From the NCBI RefSeq assembly GCF_937960835.1, contig NZ_CALGPC010000006.1, forward strand, positions 496,001 through 560,000: a stretch of 64,000 nt of DNA, written 5' to 3'. The position numbers were made by a program, and so were the translations under genes. Below, one piece after another: positions 35,131-42,939 of this stretch. Origin of the DNA: an uncultured Ferrovibrio sp. (lineage in GTDB: Bacteria; Pseudomonadota; Alphaproteobacteria; Ferrovibrionales; Ferrovibrionaceae). The notes beneath the pieces are model-generated. The model was not told where the DNA came from, did no database searches, and saw only the letters and a list, made by a program, of their open reading frames with translations. Positions within the stretch are counted from its first letter, which is position 1; every line of letters begins with the position of its first letter.

Positions 35131-36125
35131 GCCGCAGTCTCCGACGGGGTCAGCGGCTTGGCGTCATAGGGATGATGGCAGCGCACGCCATGACCGGGCG
35201 ACAATTCCGCCAGCTCAGGCATGGTGTCGCAAAGCGCGTCGGCACGGCTGCAGCGATTCTTGAAGCGGCAGCCCGGCGGCAAGTTAATCAGCGCCGGGGT
35301 CATGCCTGGGATCTGGAACAGGCGCTTGCCGCGCGGCAAGGCGCCGGGCACCGAGCCGATCAGGCCGCGCGTGTAGGGATGCTGGGGCCGTTCGATCACG
35401 GTGGCGACCGGACCGGTTTCGACGATACGTCCGGCATACATGACCATGATGCGGTCAGCCAGGCCGGCGACGACGGAGAGGTCGTGCGTAATCCAGATCA
35501 GCGCCGTGCCGGTATCGCGGCAGAGCTTGCGCATCTCATAGAGGATCTGGCCCTGAATGGTCACGTCGAGCGCCGTGGTCGGCTCGTCAGCAATGATCAG
35601 GTCGGGCTTGTGCAGCAGCGCAGTGGCGATGGCAACGCGCTGACGCATGCCGCCGGAAAGCTGATGTGGGTAGGACAGCAGCCGTTCTTCCGGCGCGGCG
35701 ATGCCAACCGCCCTCAGGGCTTCGGCGGCGCGGGCGCGCGCCGCGACGTCGCTGACCTTCTCATGCGCCTGCACCGTCTCGATCATCTGCGTGTCGATGC
35801 GCAGCACCGGGTTCAGCGTCATCATCGGATCCTGGAAGATCATCGCGATGCGCGCGCCGCGCAGCTGTCGCATGCGCTGCGGGCTGGCCCTGGTGATGTC
35901 TTCGCCCTTGAACAGAATCTTGCCGCCGGCGATGTGGCCGGGCGCGTCGATCAGGCCAAGGATTGAGAAGCCGGTGATCGACTTGCCCGAACCGGACTCT
36001 CCGACAAGGCCGAGGATCTCGCCTTGCGCGACTTCGAAGCTGACGCCGTCGACGGCACGCACGATGCCGTCACGGGTGGGGAAATGGGTCTCGAGATTCT
36101 CGACCTTGAGCGTTGGTGCAGTCAT
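35127..36125 (-). CDS. dppD: Peptide/nickel-type ABC transporter ATPase (DppD/OppD)
   Basis: First ATPase of the importer, 332 aa from ATG 36125 (MTAPTLKVENL). Walker A GESGSGKS, signature LSGGMRQRVAIATAL, Walker B LIIADEPTTALDVT, and the C-terminal CxxxC-type cluster (FKNRCSRADALC). The long open frame to 36521 is chance; the start is fixed by family alignment and lies 5 bp behind the DppC stop. Its partner is DppF downstream. Confidence 0.94.
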   Translation of the reverse strand: MTAPTLKVENLETHFPTRDGIVRAVDGVSFEVAQGEILGLVGESGSGKSITGFSILGLIDAPGHIAGGKILFKGEDITRASPQRMRQLRGARIAMIFQDPMMTLNPVLRIDTQMIETVQAHEKVSDVAARARAAEALRAVGIAAPEERLLSYPHQLSGGMRQRVAIATALLHKPDLIIADEPTTALDVTIQGQILYEMRKLCRDTGTALIWITHDLSVVAGLADRIMVMYAGRIVETGPVATVIERPQHPYTRGLIGSVPGALPRGKRLFQIPGMTPALINLPPGCRFKNRCSRADALCDTMPELAELSPGHGVRCHHPYDAKPLTPSETAA

Positions 36126-36130
36126 TCGGA

Positions 36131-37048
36131 TCAGCGCTTCAGGCGGGGATTGAGGACGTCGCGGAGCTGGTCGCCGACCAGGTTGATCGCGATGATGACC
36201 AGAGTGAGCAGCAGGCCCGGGAACAGAGAGATCCAGTAGACACCACTGAGCAGGTAGTCGAATCCGTTGGCGATCAGCATGCCCAGCGAAGGCTCGGTTA
36301 CCGGCACGCCAAGGCCAAGGAAGCTGAGCGTGGCTTCCAGGGTGATGGAGCGGGCAATGTCGATGGTCGCGATCACGATCAGGGGCGGCATGCAGTTCGG
36401 CAGCAGATGCCGTAGCAAAAGCCGTGCCCGGCTGAGGCCCAGGCAGCGCGCCGCCTCGACATATTCCTTGCTGCGTTCCACAAGTGCAGCGCCGCGGGCT
36501 GCACGGGCGAAATAGGCCCATTGCACGACCACAAGCGCGATGATCACCTTGTCCACGCCGTTGCCCAGCACTGCGAGCAGGATCAGCGCGACCAGGATGG
36601 CAGGGAAGGAAAGCTGAATGTCGACGACGCGCATGATGAAGGTGTCGATCCTGCCGCCGGCATAGGCAGCCAGCAGGCCGGCAAAGGCGCCGATGGCCAA
36701 AGCAAGCGCAACAGCGGTGACGCCGACAAACAGACTGATGCGCAGGCCATAGAGCATGGCGCTCAGCATGTCGCGGCCTTGCCCGTCGCTACCCAGCAGG
36801 AAGGTCATGCCGGTGCCGGAGACCTCGCCGGGCGGCAGACGCGCATCGAGAATGTCGAGGTTGGCGAGGTCATAAGGATCTTGCGGCGCTACATAAGGGC
36901 CGAAGATGGCTGCCAGCGCGAAGAACATCAGCAGGATAAAGCCGAAGACGGCCAGCTTGCTCTCGACAAATTCGGCGATGATCCGCTTGATGGGCGATTC
37001 TGTCTTAGCCGGTGCGGTCGTCTGAGCGGGCAGGGTGACGTCGCTCAT
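36131..37048 (-). CDS. dppC: Peptide ABC transporter permease DppC/OppC type
   Basis: Inner-membrane permease of 305 aa with six helices and the EAA loop read as EYVEAARCLGLSRARLLLRHLLPN. The cytoplasmic N-terminus is longer than in DppB and carries Pro/Lys. Start overlaps the DppB stop by four bases. Together with DppB it forms the channel. Confidence 0.94.
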   Translation of the reverse strand: MSDVTLPAQTTAPAKTESPIKRIIAEFVESKLAVFGFILLMFFALAAIFGPYVAPQDPYDLANLDILDARLPPGEVSGTGMTFLLGSDGQGRDMLSAMLYGLRISLFVGVTAVALALAIGAFAGLLAAYAGGRIDTFIMRVVDIQLSFPAILVALILLAVLGNGVDKVIIALVVVQWAYFARAARGAALVERSKEYVEAARCLGLSRARLLLRHLLPNCMPPLIVIATIDIARSITLEATLSFLGLGVPVTEPSLGMLIANGFDYLLSGVYWISLFPGLLLTLVIIAINLVGDQLRDVLNPRLKR

Positions 37049-38019
37049 TTCGCACCTCCGAGCCGTACGCGCGGATCAAGCACCGAGTAGAGGATGTCGA
37101 CGATCAGGTTGATCGCCACCAGCAGCAGCACGACGACGATCAGATATGCAACAACCACCGGGCGGTCGAGATGAATGATCGAATCGATCAGCAGCTTGCC
37201 CATGCCGGGCCAGGAGAAGATCGTTTCGGTAATCACTGCAAAAGCGATCAGCGCGCCAAGTTCAAGGCCTGTCACGGTGGTGATCGGCACCATGATGTTC
37301 TTTAGGATATGCACGCCGATGACGCGCTTCTCATCAAGGCCCTTGGCACGGGCGAATTTCACGTAGTCCATCAGCATCACCTCGCGCGCAGTGGCGCGGG
37401 CGAGGCGGATAATCAATGCGCATTTCGACAAGCCGAGCGTGATCGCCGGCAGGATGATGTGCTTCCAGCCATTGGCGGTGAAGACGCTGAGCTCGATGCC
37501 GAGCACCTCCACCGTCTGTCCGCGGCCCGAGGCGGGCAGCCAGCCGAACTGCACGGCGAAGAGCATGATCAGCATCAGGCCGACCCAGAAATTTGGCAGC
37601 GAGAATCCCAGCACCGAGCCCGCCATGATCGCGCGTGCGCCGATGGTTTCATGCCGCAGGCCGGCATAGAGGCCGAGCGGCACGCCAATCACCACCGCCA
37701 TGATTGTGGCGGTCAGCGCCAGTTCCAGCGTGGCCGGCATGCGCTCCAGGATCAGGCCCAAAGAGGGCTGGCCGAAGACGAAGGACTTGCCGAAATCGCC
37801 CTGCACTGCGGCAGTAAGAAAGGTGAAATACTGTTCCCAGACGGGACGGTCGAGGCCTAGCGACCTGGCGATCTCCTCGCGGTCAAGTTCGGTGGCTTCG
37901 GGGCTTACCAGGATTGCCAGCGGATCGCCGATCAGGTAGATGCCGACGAATACCAGCACCGACATGACGGCCACCACGAGCGCGGCCTGCATCAATCGTC
38001 GAATGATAAAAACCAACAT
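37045..38019 (-). CDS. dppB: Peptide ABC transporter permease DppB/OppB type
   Basis: First gene of the importer operon, 324 aa. Opening MLVFIIRRLMQAALVVAVMS is the standard OppB-family start, and the EAA loop reads DYVKFARAKGLDEKRVIGVHILKN. Six helices, with ITETIFSWPGMGKLL near the end of the family. The upstream gap (38020-38193) must hold the promoter. No substrate-binding protein gene precedes or follows, which is unusual for this operon type. Confidence 0.94.
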   Translation of the reverse strand: MLVFIIRRLMQAALVVAVMSVLVFVGIYLIGDPLAILVSPEATELDREEIARSLGLDRPVWEQYFTFLTAAVQGDFGKSFVFGQPSLGLILERMPATLELALTATIMAVVIGVPLGLYAGLRHETIGARAIMAGSVLGFSLPNFWVGLMLIMLFAVQFGWLPASGRGQTVEVLGIELSVFTANGWKHIILPAITLGLSKCALIIRLARATAREVMLMDYVKFARAKGLDEKRVIGVHILKNIMVPITTVTGLELGALIAFAVITETIFSWPGMGKLLIDSIIHLDRPVVVAYLIVVVLLLVAINLIVDILYSVLDPRVRLGGAK

Positions 38020-38193
38020 CCCCCGAGTTCCTTACTCGTCCGCTATTGGCGAGGCGTCACCCCCGCGGTTTTATTCTTATATTGGCTATAGCGGAAACCG
38101 ACCGATGCGGCCAGCATGTTCAATGCCGCAGCCGCTCGGTTCAGCTTCTGGCGGTACTACAACGCGTTAGCGGGTAGAAAAACGCTTAAGAAA

Positions 38194-38847
38194 TCAGTCG
38201 GTGCTGCTGCCTTCGTCGCCATTTGCCTCCGGCGCGGGCGCATCAGTCTGTTGCGGCTCGGCAGTGGCGACTTCGGCACGGGCCTTGGCGCGCGCCTCTC
38301 GGGCTTCGCGCTTCTCCCGGTTTTCCTTACGCTTGGCGGCGAGGATCAGAACGCGGTCCAGCTCGGCCTGACTGCACATGCCAAGGCTGACCGGATCGCG
38401 CGGCTTGATATTGGCGTGATTCCAGTGCGTACGGTTGCGCACGGAATCGATGGTGGCTTTCGTCGTGCCGAGCAGCTTCTGAATCTGCGCATCGGCCACT
38501 TCAGGATGATACTTGAGCAGCCAGGCGATGGCGTCCGGGCGGTCCTGGCGCTTGGACAGCGGCGTGTATTTGGCGCCCTTGGTCTTCTGGCGTTGCAGCG
38601 GCACGGTGGGCGCCAGCAGCTTGAGGTCCGCCGCTGGATCGGCTTCGCAGCGGGCGATCTCGTCCGCCGAAAGCTGGCCGTTGGCCACCGGATCGAGCCC
38701 GACGATGCCCACCGCGACTTCGCCGTCGGCAATGCCCTTCACCTCCAGCGGATGCAACCCGCAGAAGCGGGCGATCTGGTCGAAGGTGAGCTTGGTATTG
38801 TCGATCAGCCACACGGCTGTGGCTTTGGGCATCAAGGGCAATGCCAT
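38194..38847 (-). CDS. trcR: TrcR/DUF1013 family cell-cycle transcriptional regulator
   Basis: A 217-aa protein of the alphaproteobacterial DUF1013 family. The N-terminal segment KATAVWLIDNTKLTFDQIARFCGLHPLEVKGIADG resembles a helix-turn-helix, and the core includes YTPLSKRQDRPDAIAWLLKYHPEV and ALLGTTKATIDSVRNRTHWN-type text (LGTTKATIDSV). The C-terminal 40 residues are charged and Ala-rich. Family knowledge: TrcR links to the CtrA-type cell-cycle network. AGGAGG precedes the ATG. It is separate from the Dpp operon by 174 bp. Confidence 0.88.
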   Translation of the reverse strand: MALPLMPKATAVWLIDNTKLTFDQIARFCGLHPLEVKGIADGEVAVGIVGLDPVANGQLSADEIARCEADPAADLKLLAPTVPLQRQKTKGAKYTPLSKRQDRPDAIAWLLKYHPEVADAQIQKLLGTTKATIDSVRNRTHWNHANIKPRDPVSLGMCSQAELDRVLILAAKRKENREKREAREARAKARAEVATAEPQQTDAPAPEANGDEGSSTD

Positions 38848-38978
38848 TGGGTAAAATCCTCCTGCTGCGGCCGGCCGGCTTCACGGCCGCCCGCGGGGCT
38901 ATACAAAATCGCGCGACAATATAGTGGAACGGCCTTGCCGCGCAACCACCCCGGATTTCCGGGTTTATTTATTGCTGC

Positions 38979-39974
38979 TCAAACAGTTAGCAGCACCTTG
39001 CCGATATGGTCGGCATGGTCGATGCGGCTGTGGGCCGCACTCGCTTCGGTCAGAGGGAAGCGGGAGTCCACCACCACTTTAAGGCGCCCATCGGCAAAAG
39101 CCGGCCAGACCTTCTCCTCTAGGGCGCGGGCAATCGCTCCCTTGAAGGCGACCGGCCGGGGCCGCAGGGTAGAGCCCGTTACCGTCAGTCGCTTGCGCAT
39201 GACCACGCTGAGATCGCCTTCGCCCTTGGGGCCGCCCTGGACGGCGATGATCACCAGCCGTCCTTCCTCGGCTAAGCTCTTGATATTCGGGGCGAAATAC
39301 TTGCCACCGACCATGTCGAGGATGACGTTGACGCCCTTGCCCTGGGTCAAATCATTGATCCGGCTGGCAAAATCTTCGGTTTTGTAGTTGATCGCCTTCT
39401 CGGCGCCCAGTTCCTCGCAATAGCGGCATTTCTTATCGGTGCCGGCAGTCGCGAAAATTCGTCCCGCGCCCAGCAGCTTGGCCAGCTGGATCGCGGCCAC
39501 GCCGATGCCGGAGGCACCGCCATGGATCAGGATGCTTTCGCCGGGCTGCAGCCGGCCGCGGTCGGCGATATTCGTCCAGACCGTAAACCAGTTCTCAGGC
39601 AGAGCGGCCGCCTCGGCCATATCCAGGCCCTGCGGCACCGGCAGGCATTGCTCGGCGGGGGCCACGCAATAGGTGGCATAGCCGCCGCCGGCTAGCAGGG
39701 CACAGACCTTGTCGCCGACTTTCCAGCGGCTGACGCCCTGACCCAGCGCGACGATCTCGCCCGAGACTTCCAGGCCGGGGTAATCCGGCGCGCCCGGCGG
39801 CGGGGGGTACATGCCGGCCCGCTGCAGCACGTCTGGCCGGTTCACGCCGGCCGCAGCCACCTTGATCAGCACCTCGCCTGCGCCGGGCTGAGGCAGCGGA
39901 CGTTTGGCCGGCTTCAGCACCTCGGGTCCGCCGGGCTGGCTGATCTCGATGACGGTCATCTCCTGGGGCAGCAT
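38979..39974 (-). CDS. NAD(P)H:quinone oxidoreductase, PIG3/zinc-independent MDR type
   Basis: Medium-chain reductase of 331 aa. The N-terminal GroES-like domain carries VNRPDVLQRAGMYPPPPGAP, the PIG3 hallmark. The Rossmann part includes LIHGGASGIGVAAIQLAKLLGAGRIFATAGTDKK and VILDMVGGKYF. It lacks zinc ligands of alcohol dehydrogenases. It reduces quinones or enals with NADPH. GGAGG precedes the ATG. Upstream gene on the other strand is DUF1192. Confidence 0.92.
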   Translation of the reverse strand: MLPQEMTVIEISQPGGPEVLKPAKRPLPQPGAGEVLIKVAAAGVNRPDVLQRAGMYPPPPGAPDYPGLEVSGEIVALGQGVSRWKVGDKVCALLAGGGYATYCVAPAEQCLPVPQGLDMAEAAALPENWFTVWTNIADRGRLQPGESILIHGGASGIGVAAIQLAKLLGAGRIFATAGTDKKCRYCEELGAEKAINYKTEDFASRINDLTQGKGVNVILDMVGGKYFAPNIKSLAEEGRLVIIAVQGGPKGEGDLSVVMRKRLTVTGSTLRPRPVAFKGAIARALEEKVWPAFADGRLKVVVDSRFPLTEASAAHSRIDHADHIGKVLLTV

Positions 39975-40094
39975 GTATTTTCCTCCGTTGGACTTCGTGA
40001 TCTAACGGCCCACGTGATATTGGACAAGCTGCCAATATTGTTTTTTGGCGCTTTGCCACCGTATCGGGAAGTTCGCGTTCGATGGGAGAAAGGC

Positions 40095-40271
40095 ATGGAC
40101 TGGGACGAGGCCGTATCGCGCAAACCGGTAGCGCCGAAATACGACACCATGTCGATCGAGGATCTCGAAGCCCGCATCGGCGAACTGGAAGCGGAAATCG
40201 TCACGATCCGCAGCATCATCAAAAGCAAGCAGGCGGCGCGCGGTGCGGCCGATACCTTCTTCAAGAAGTAA
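40095..40271 (+). CDS. DUF1192 family small protein
   Basis: A 58-aa protein of the alphaproteobacterial DUF1192 family: MDWDEAV, then SIEDLEARIGELEAEIVTIRSIIKSKQAARGAADTFFKK-type coiled coil with heptad Leu/Ile. GGGAGAAAG sits behind the ATG at 40095; the longer in-frame ATG upstream (40014) adds no family-like sequence. Function unknown. Its 3' end overlaps the LysR gene end by 11 bases (convergent). Confidence 0.85.
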   Translation: MDWDEAVSRKPVAPKYDTMSIEDLEARIGELEAEIVTIRSIIKSKQAARGAADTFFKK

Positions 40272-41163
40272 GTTTCTTTCCAGAGGCGGCTTCTTGCAGC
40301 CATTTCCGAAGAGCCGCGATCTCCGGCCCGTCGGAGACGGCTGCCGGGTAGACCAGCTGATAGCGGTATCCATCCACCACTGGGCCGAAGGGCTGCACCA
40401 GTGCGCCGCTGGCAAGTTCCTCGGCCACCAAGATCAAGCTCAGCAGCGCCACACCTTGCCCGGCAATCGCCGCCTGGATTGCGTGGCTTTCATCGCTGAA
40501 GCGGATTCCGTTCTCCACTTGCAAATCCGCCAAGCCCGCTTTCGCCGCCCAGAGACGCCAGGTCGGCGTATCGCGTTTAAGCTTCCGCCAATCGAAATGC
40601 AGCAAGGTGTGGCGGCGCAGATCTGCCGCTGCCTTCAGGCCCAGATGCGGCGAGGCGACGGGTGCGAAGCGATCCTCCAGCAAAACCTTCGCATGCAGGC
40701 CGGGAAATGGCCCGTACCCATAGCGGATCGCGACATCGGCACTGCCGCTGATCAGATCCACGGGCTCTTCCGACGCATGCAGATGCAGGTCGATCTCCGG
40801 CTGTGCCGCGCGCCAGCTTGGTATGCGCGGCAGCAGCCATTTCGCCGCGAAGGCTGGTGTGACCGAGAGCGTGAGGCTGCGGCGGCGCGGCGGCGCAACC
40901 AGAGAGTGGAGCGTCCGCGCAAAGGCATCGAAGCCATCGCGCAGCACCGGATAAAGCTGCTGCCCCGCCGGGGTCAGCGCCACGCTGCGAGTCTGGCGTT
41001 CGAATAGCGGCAGCTTTAGCGTTTCTTCCAGCAGCCTGATCTGGTGGCTGATCGCTGTCGGCGTCACGCCAAGTTCCTTGGCTGCGCGCTTGAAACTGAG
41101 ATGACGCGCGGCGGCTTCGAAGGCGCGAAGGGCGGCAAGCGGTGGCAGGCGTCGGTACTGCAT
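40261..41163 (-). CDS. LysR family transcriptional regulator, GcvA-like
   Basis: A 300-aa regulator. The N-terminal winged helix-turn-helix begins RRLPPLAALRAFEAAARHLSFKRAAKELGVTPTAISHQIRLLEE, the GcvA-like opening; the remaining 200 residues form the LysR effector-binding domain. Start 41163 (MQYRRLPP) matches the family; an upstream ATG at 41184 (MDEFISAM) is possible and neither has a strong SD. It is divergent from azoR with a gap of about 110-130 bp, the common arrangement for a LysR protein controlling its neighbour. Confidence 0.9.
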   Translation of the reverse strand: MQYRRLPPLAALRAFEAAARHLSFKRAAKELGVTPTAISHQIRLLEETLKLPLFERQTRSVALTPAGQQLYPVLRDGFDAFARTLHSLVAPPRRRSLTLSVTPAFAAKWLLPRIPSWRAAQPEIDLHLHASEEPVDLISGSADVAIRYGYGPFPGLHAKVLLEDRFAPVASPHLGLKAAADLRRHTLLHFDWRKLKRDTPTWRLWAAKAGLADLQVENGIRFSDESHAIQAAIAGQGVALLSLILVAEELASGALVQPFGPVVDGYRYQLVYPAAVSDGPEIAALRKWLQEAASGKKLTS

Positions 41164-41294
41164 GGCTGAAATAAACTCATCCATTAAGCTGAGTAATTTG
41201 AATTTGTTCACGCATGGCCATGGCAATAGATAGCGAGGCGTAGAGCAAAGTGAATGAGCTGTTCTCATCCATCTCAGCCGGAAGGATTTCGCCA

Positions 41295-41984
41295 ATGGTC
41301 AACTTGCTGTGGATCGACGCCAGTGCCCGTCCCCATGCCTCGGACACCATGCCGCATGGCTCGCATACGCGGCGGCTAACCCGCCGCTTTGTCGAGCGTT
41401 GGCGCGGACACAATCCCCAGGACGAGATCGTCTATCGTGATGTCGGGCAGAATCCGCCCGCGCCGGTGACCGGCGCCTGGATCCATGCGGCCTTTACCAA
41501 GCCTGAGCAGCGCGAGCTGTGGATGCATGATGTGCTGCGCGAAAGCGATCTCCTGGTCGATGAGCTGATCCGCGCCGATCTGATCGTGGCAGGCGTGCCA
41601 ATGTACAATTTTGGTATTCCGGCGCAGTTCAAAGCCTATATTGACAATATTGTGCGGGTTGGCCGCACCTTCGGCTTCGACCGCGCCCGTGCCGGTGAGC
41701 CTTACTGGCCTATGCTCACCGAGCAGCACAAGACCCTCGTCATTCTCAGCGCACGCGGCGATTACGGCTATGAACCGCATGATCGGATCGCGGCGATGAA
41801 CCATGTCGAGCCGCATATCCGCACCGCCTTTGGCTATATCGGCATCACCGATATCGAAAGTGTGGCGGTCGAATATGACGAATTCGCCGATGAGCGGTTG
41901 CGGGCCTCCATTGCTGCGGCGGAGGCCGCCGTCGATGGTCTGGTCGACCGGCTGATCGCCCGCCGATATCGCTCGGCGGCTTAG
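41295..41984 (+). CDS. azoR: FMN-dependent NADH-azoreductase
   Basis: Flavodoxin-fold NADH:quinone/azo reductase of 229 aa. Motifs: WIDASARPHASDTM at the FMN phosphate site, VAGVPMYNFGIPAQFKAYIDNIVRVGRTFGF at the flavin and catalytic contacts, and SARGDYGY. I chose ATG 41295, which has GGAAGGA upstream and matches family starts; an in-frame ATG at 41250 would add 15 residues. Likely controlled by the divergent LysR gene. Known family members detoxify quinones and azo compounds. Confidence 0.92.
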   Translation: MVNLLWIDASARPHASDTMPHGSHTRRLTRRFVERWRGHNPQDEIVYRDVGQNPPAPVTGAWIHAAFTKPEQRELWMHDVLRESDLLVDELIRADLIVAGVPMYNFGIPAQFKAYIDNIVRVGRTFGFDRARAGEPYWPMLTEQHKTLVILSARGDYGYEPHDRIAAMNHVEPHIRTAFGYIGITDIESVAVEYDEFADERLRASIAAAEAAVDGLVDRLIARRYRSAA

Positions 41985-41989
41985 CCGCG

Positions 41990-42631
41990 TCAGGCGCGCA
42001 TGCCCTGGCAGGCGATCTCCACCGCGATCTCGGCGCGCTCGCGCCATACCGCCTCGTCGAGGTCGGCGGTGAGCCGCGGGTCATGGAAGCGGCCCATCAG
42101 GTCGTCCAGGGCTTGCGCCAGGCGCTCGGCCGGTTCGGCACGGAAACCACCGGCTGCCTGACCTTCGGCCAACAGCCCAGTCAGGTGACGCCGAACATGC
42201 GCCCGATGCTGCTGCGGCACCGCGGTGAGGTTGTGGACCACCTCATCCAGCACCTCGGCCAGACAGGGGTCGGTGACATACCGCCGGGCGCAGGCCGCGT
42301 CAGCCAGCAGGAAGGCCCGAAGCCGGTCGGCAGGCCCGCGACCATGGTCGCGGGCAATGGCGGCGAGGGTGGCCTCATCCTCGGCAAACCAGCGGGTCGC
42401 CAGCGCGGCCACGATGGCGCGCTTGTTGGGGTAATAGCGGTAGACGGCGGTGCGGGCCACACCGGCTTCCGCAGCGATATCCTCGATGCGCGTCCGCTTT
42501 CCCCCTAAGCGTCGAAAGCAGGCCAAGGCGGCGTCGAGCAGGCGGTCCGGCACGGGGCCTGGATGGGCTGCAGTGGCCGGCTGCGATCCGGATTGTGACA
42601 CGGGCGGAGGATTTGTCATGCCCGCGACCAT
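41990..42631 (-). CDS. TetR family transcriptional regulator
   Basis: A 213-aa repressor-type protein. The TetR helix-turn-helix is LLDAALACFRRLGGKRTRIEDIAAEAGVARTAVYRYYPNKRAIVAAL (about residues 32-80). The C-terminal ligand domain is Ala/Arg rich. Start 42631 or 42619 (MTNPPPV) are both possible. The stop lies five bases from that of azoR (convergent). Divergently, about 60 bp away, starts the candidate small RNA. Targets are unknown. Confidence 0.9.
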   Translation of the reverse strand: MVAGMTNPPPVSQSGSQPATAAHPGPVPDRLLDAALACFRRLGGKRTRIEDIAAEAGVARTAVYRYYPNKRAIVAALATRWFAEDEATLAAIARDHGRGPADRLRAFLLADAACARRYVTDPCLAEVLDEVVHNLTAVPQQHRAHVRRHLTGLLAEGQAAGGFRAEPAERLAQALDDLMGRFHDPRLTADLDEAVWRERAEIAVEIACQGMRA

Positions 42632-42689
42632 ACATGATCACCCGCGGCAACGAAATCTTAAGTGGGTGCTGGCATTCTCTGCCGCAGTT

Positions 42690-42758
42690 CAGTTTGGGTC
42701 ATAGTTTCCTCCCTGTTGATTTGACCTTGGCCGCCGGTCCTCTGGCGGCCGCTTTTTT
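42690..42758 (+). ncRNA. Candidate alpha-r8 / mmgR (suhB-type) small RNA
   Basis: A short transcript-like element with no protein. Hairpin 1: GGTCA (42697-42701) pairs with TGACC (42722-42726), and its loop displays TTTCCTCCCT at 42705-42714, the ten-base motif reported as invariant in the alpha-r8 (mmgR) sRNAs; Rfam suhB RNA shows similar sequence. Then follows a GC-rich terminator hairpin (GGCCGCC/GGCGGCC) and six T. The CCTCC loop can pair with ribosome-binding sites. The 5' end is estimated; no clear promoter is identified. Known relatives in Sinorhizobium tune polyhydroxybutyrate metabolism. Recognition rests on memory of the motif, not a search. Confidence 0.72.
42729..42758 (+). terminator. 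Terminator hairpin of the candidate sRNA
   Basis: GGCCGCC (42729-42735) and GGCGGCC (42744-42750) close an 8-nt loop, followed by GC and six T at 42753-42758. No protein gene ends upstream on the plus strand, which supports a separate RNA transcript. Confidence 0.85.
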
Positions 42759-42785
42759 GGGCCTGATACAATTTGTTACATTGGC

Positions 42786-42815
42786 TTGACTGGACCGGGG
42801 CCAACATGGATTAAT
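42786..42815 (+). promoter_or_regulatory. Candidate sigma-70-type promoter for metY
   Basis: TTGACT (42786-42791) and ATTAAT (42810-42815) are 18 bp apart, close to the consensus. The element lies about 125 bp upstream of the metY start, so a leader of around 115 bases is implied. Confidence 0.45.
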
Positions 42816-42939
42816 CCGGACCAGTTTCGAGGTTTGAGGCTAAATTTCGGGGTCGTCCCATCCAACCGGAAGGGGCGGCCTACTTTTTATGGCTTGCCTC
42901 GTAGTAGGCTTGCCCCCGTAGATCAGGGAGGGACATCCG
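42816..42939 (+). promoter_or_regulatory. Structured leader upstream of metY, class unknown
   Basis: Two foldable elements occur. One spans the candidate promoter: ACTGGACCGG (42789-42798) with CCGGACCAGT (42816-42825), one mismatch. The other is GGGGC-g-GCCTAC (42872-42883) with GTAGGC-tt-GCCCC (42904-42916), closing a 20-nt loop holding GGCTTGCC. It ends 13 bp before the GGGAGGG ribosome site. Methionine genes in Alphaproteobacteria are often under SAM riboswitches, but I cannot match the SAM-II consensus here, so this stays an unclassified leader. Confidence 0.4.

Noticed and set aside
42816..42939. SAM-II riboswitch upstream of metY
   Set aside because: A GGCTAAA-like string occurs, but the P1 stem and pseudoknot partners expected around it are absent. 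Left as an unclassified leader.
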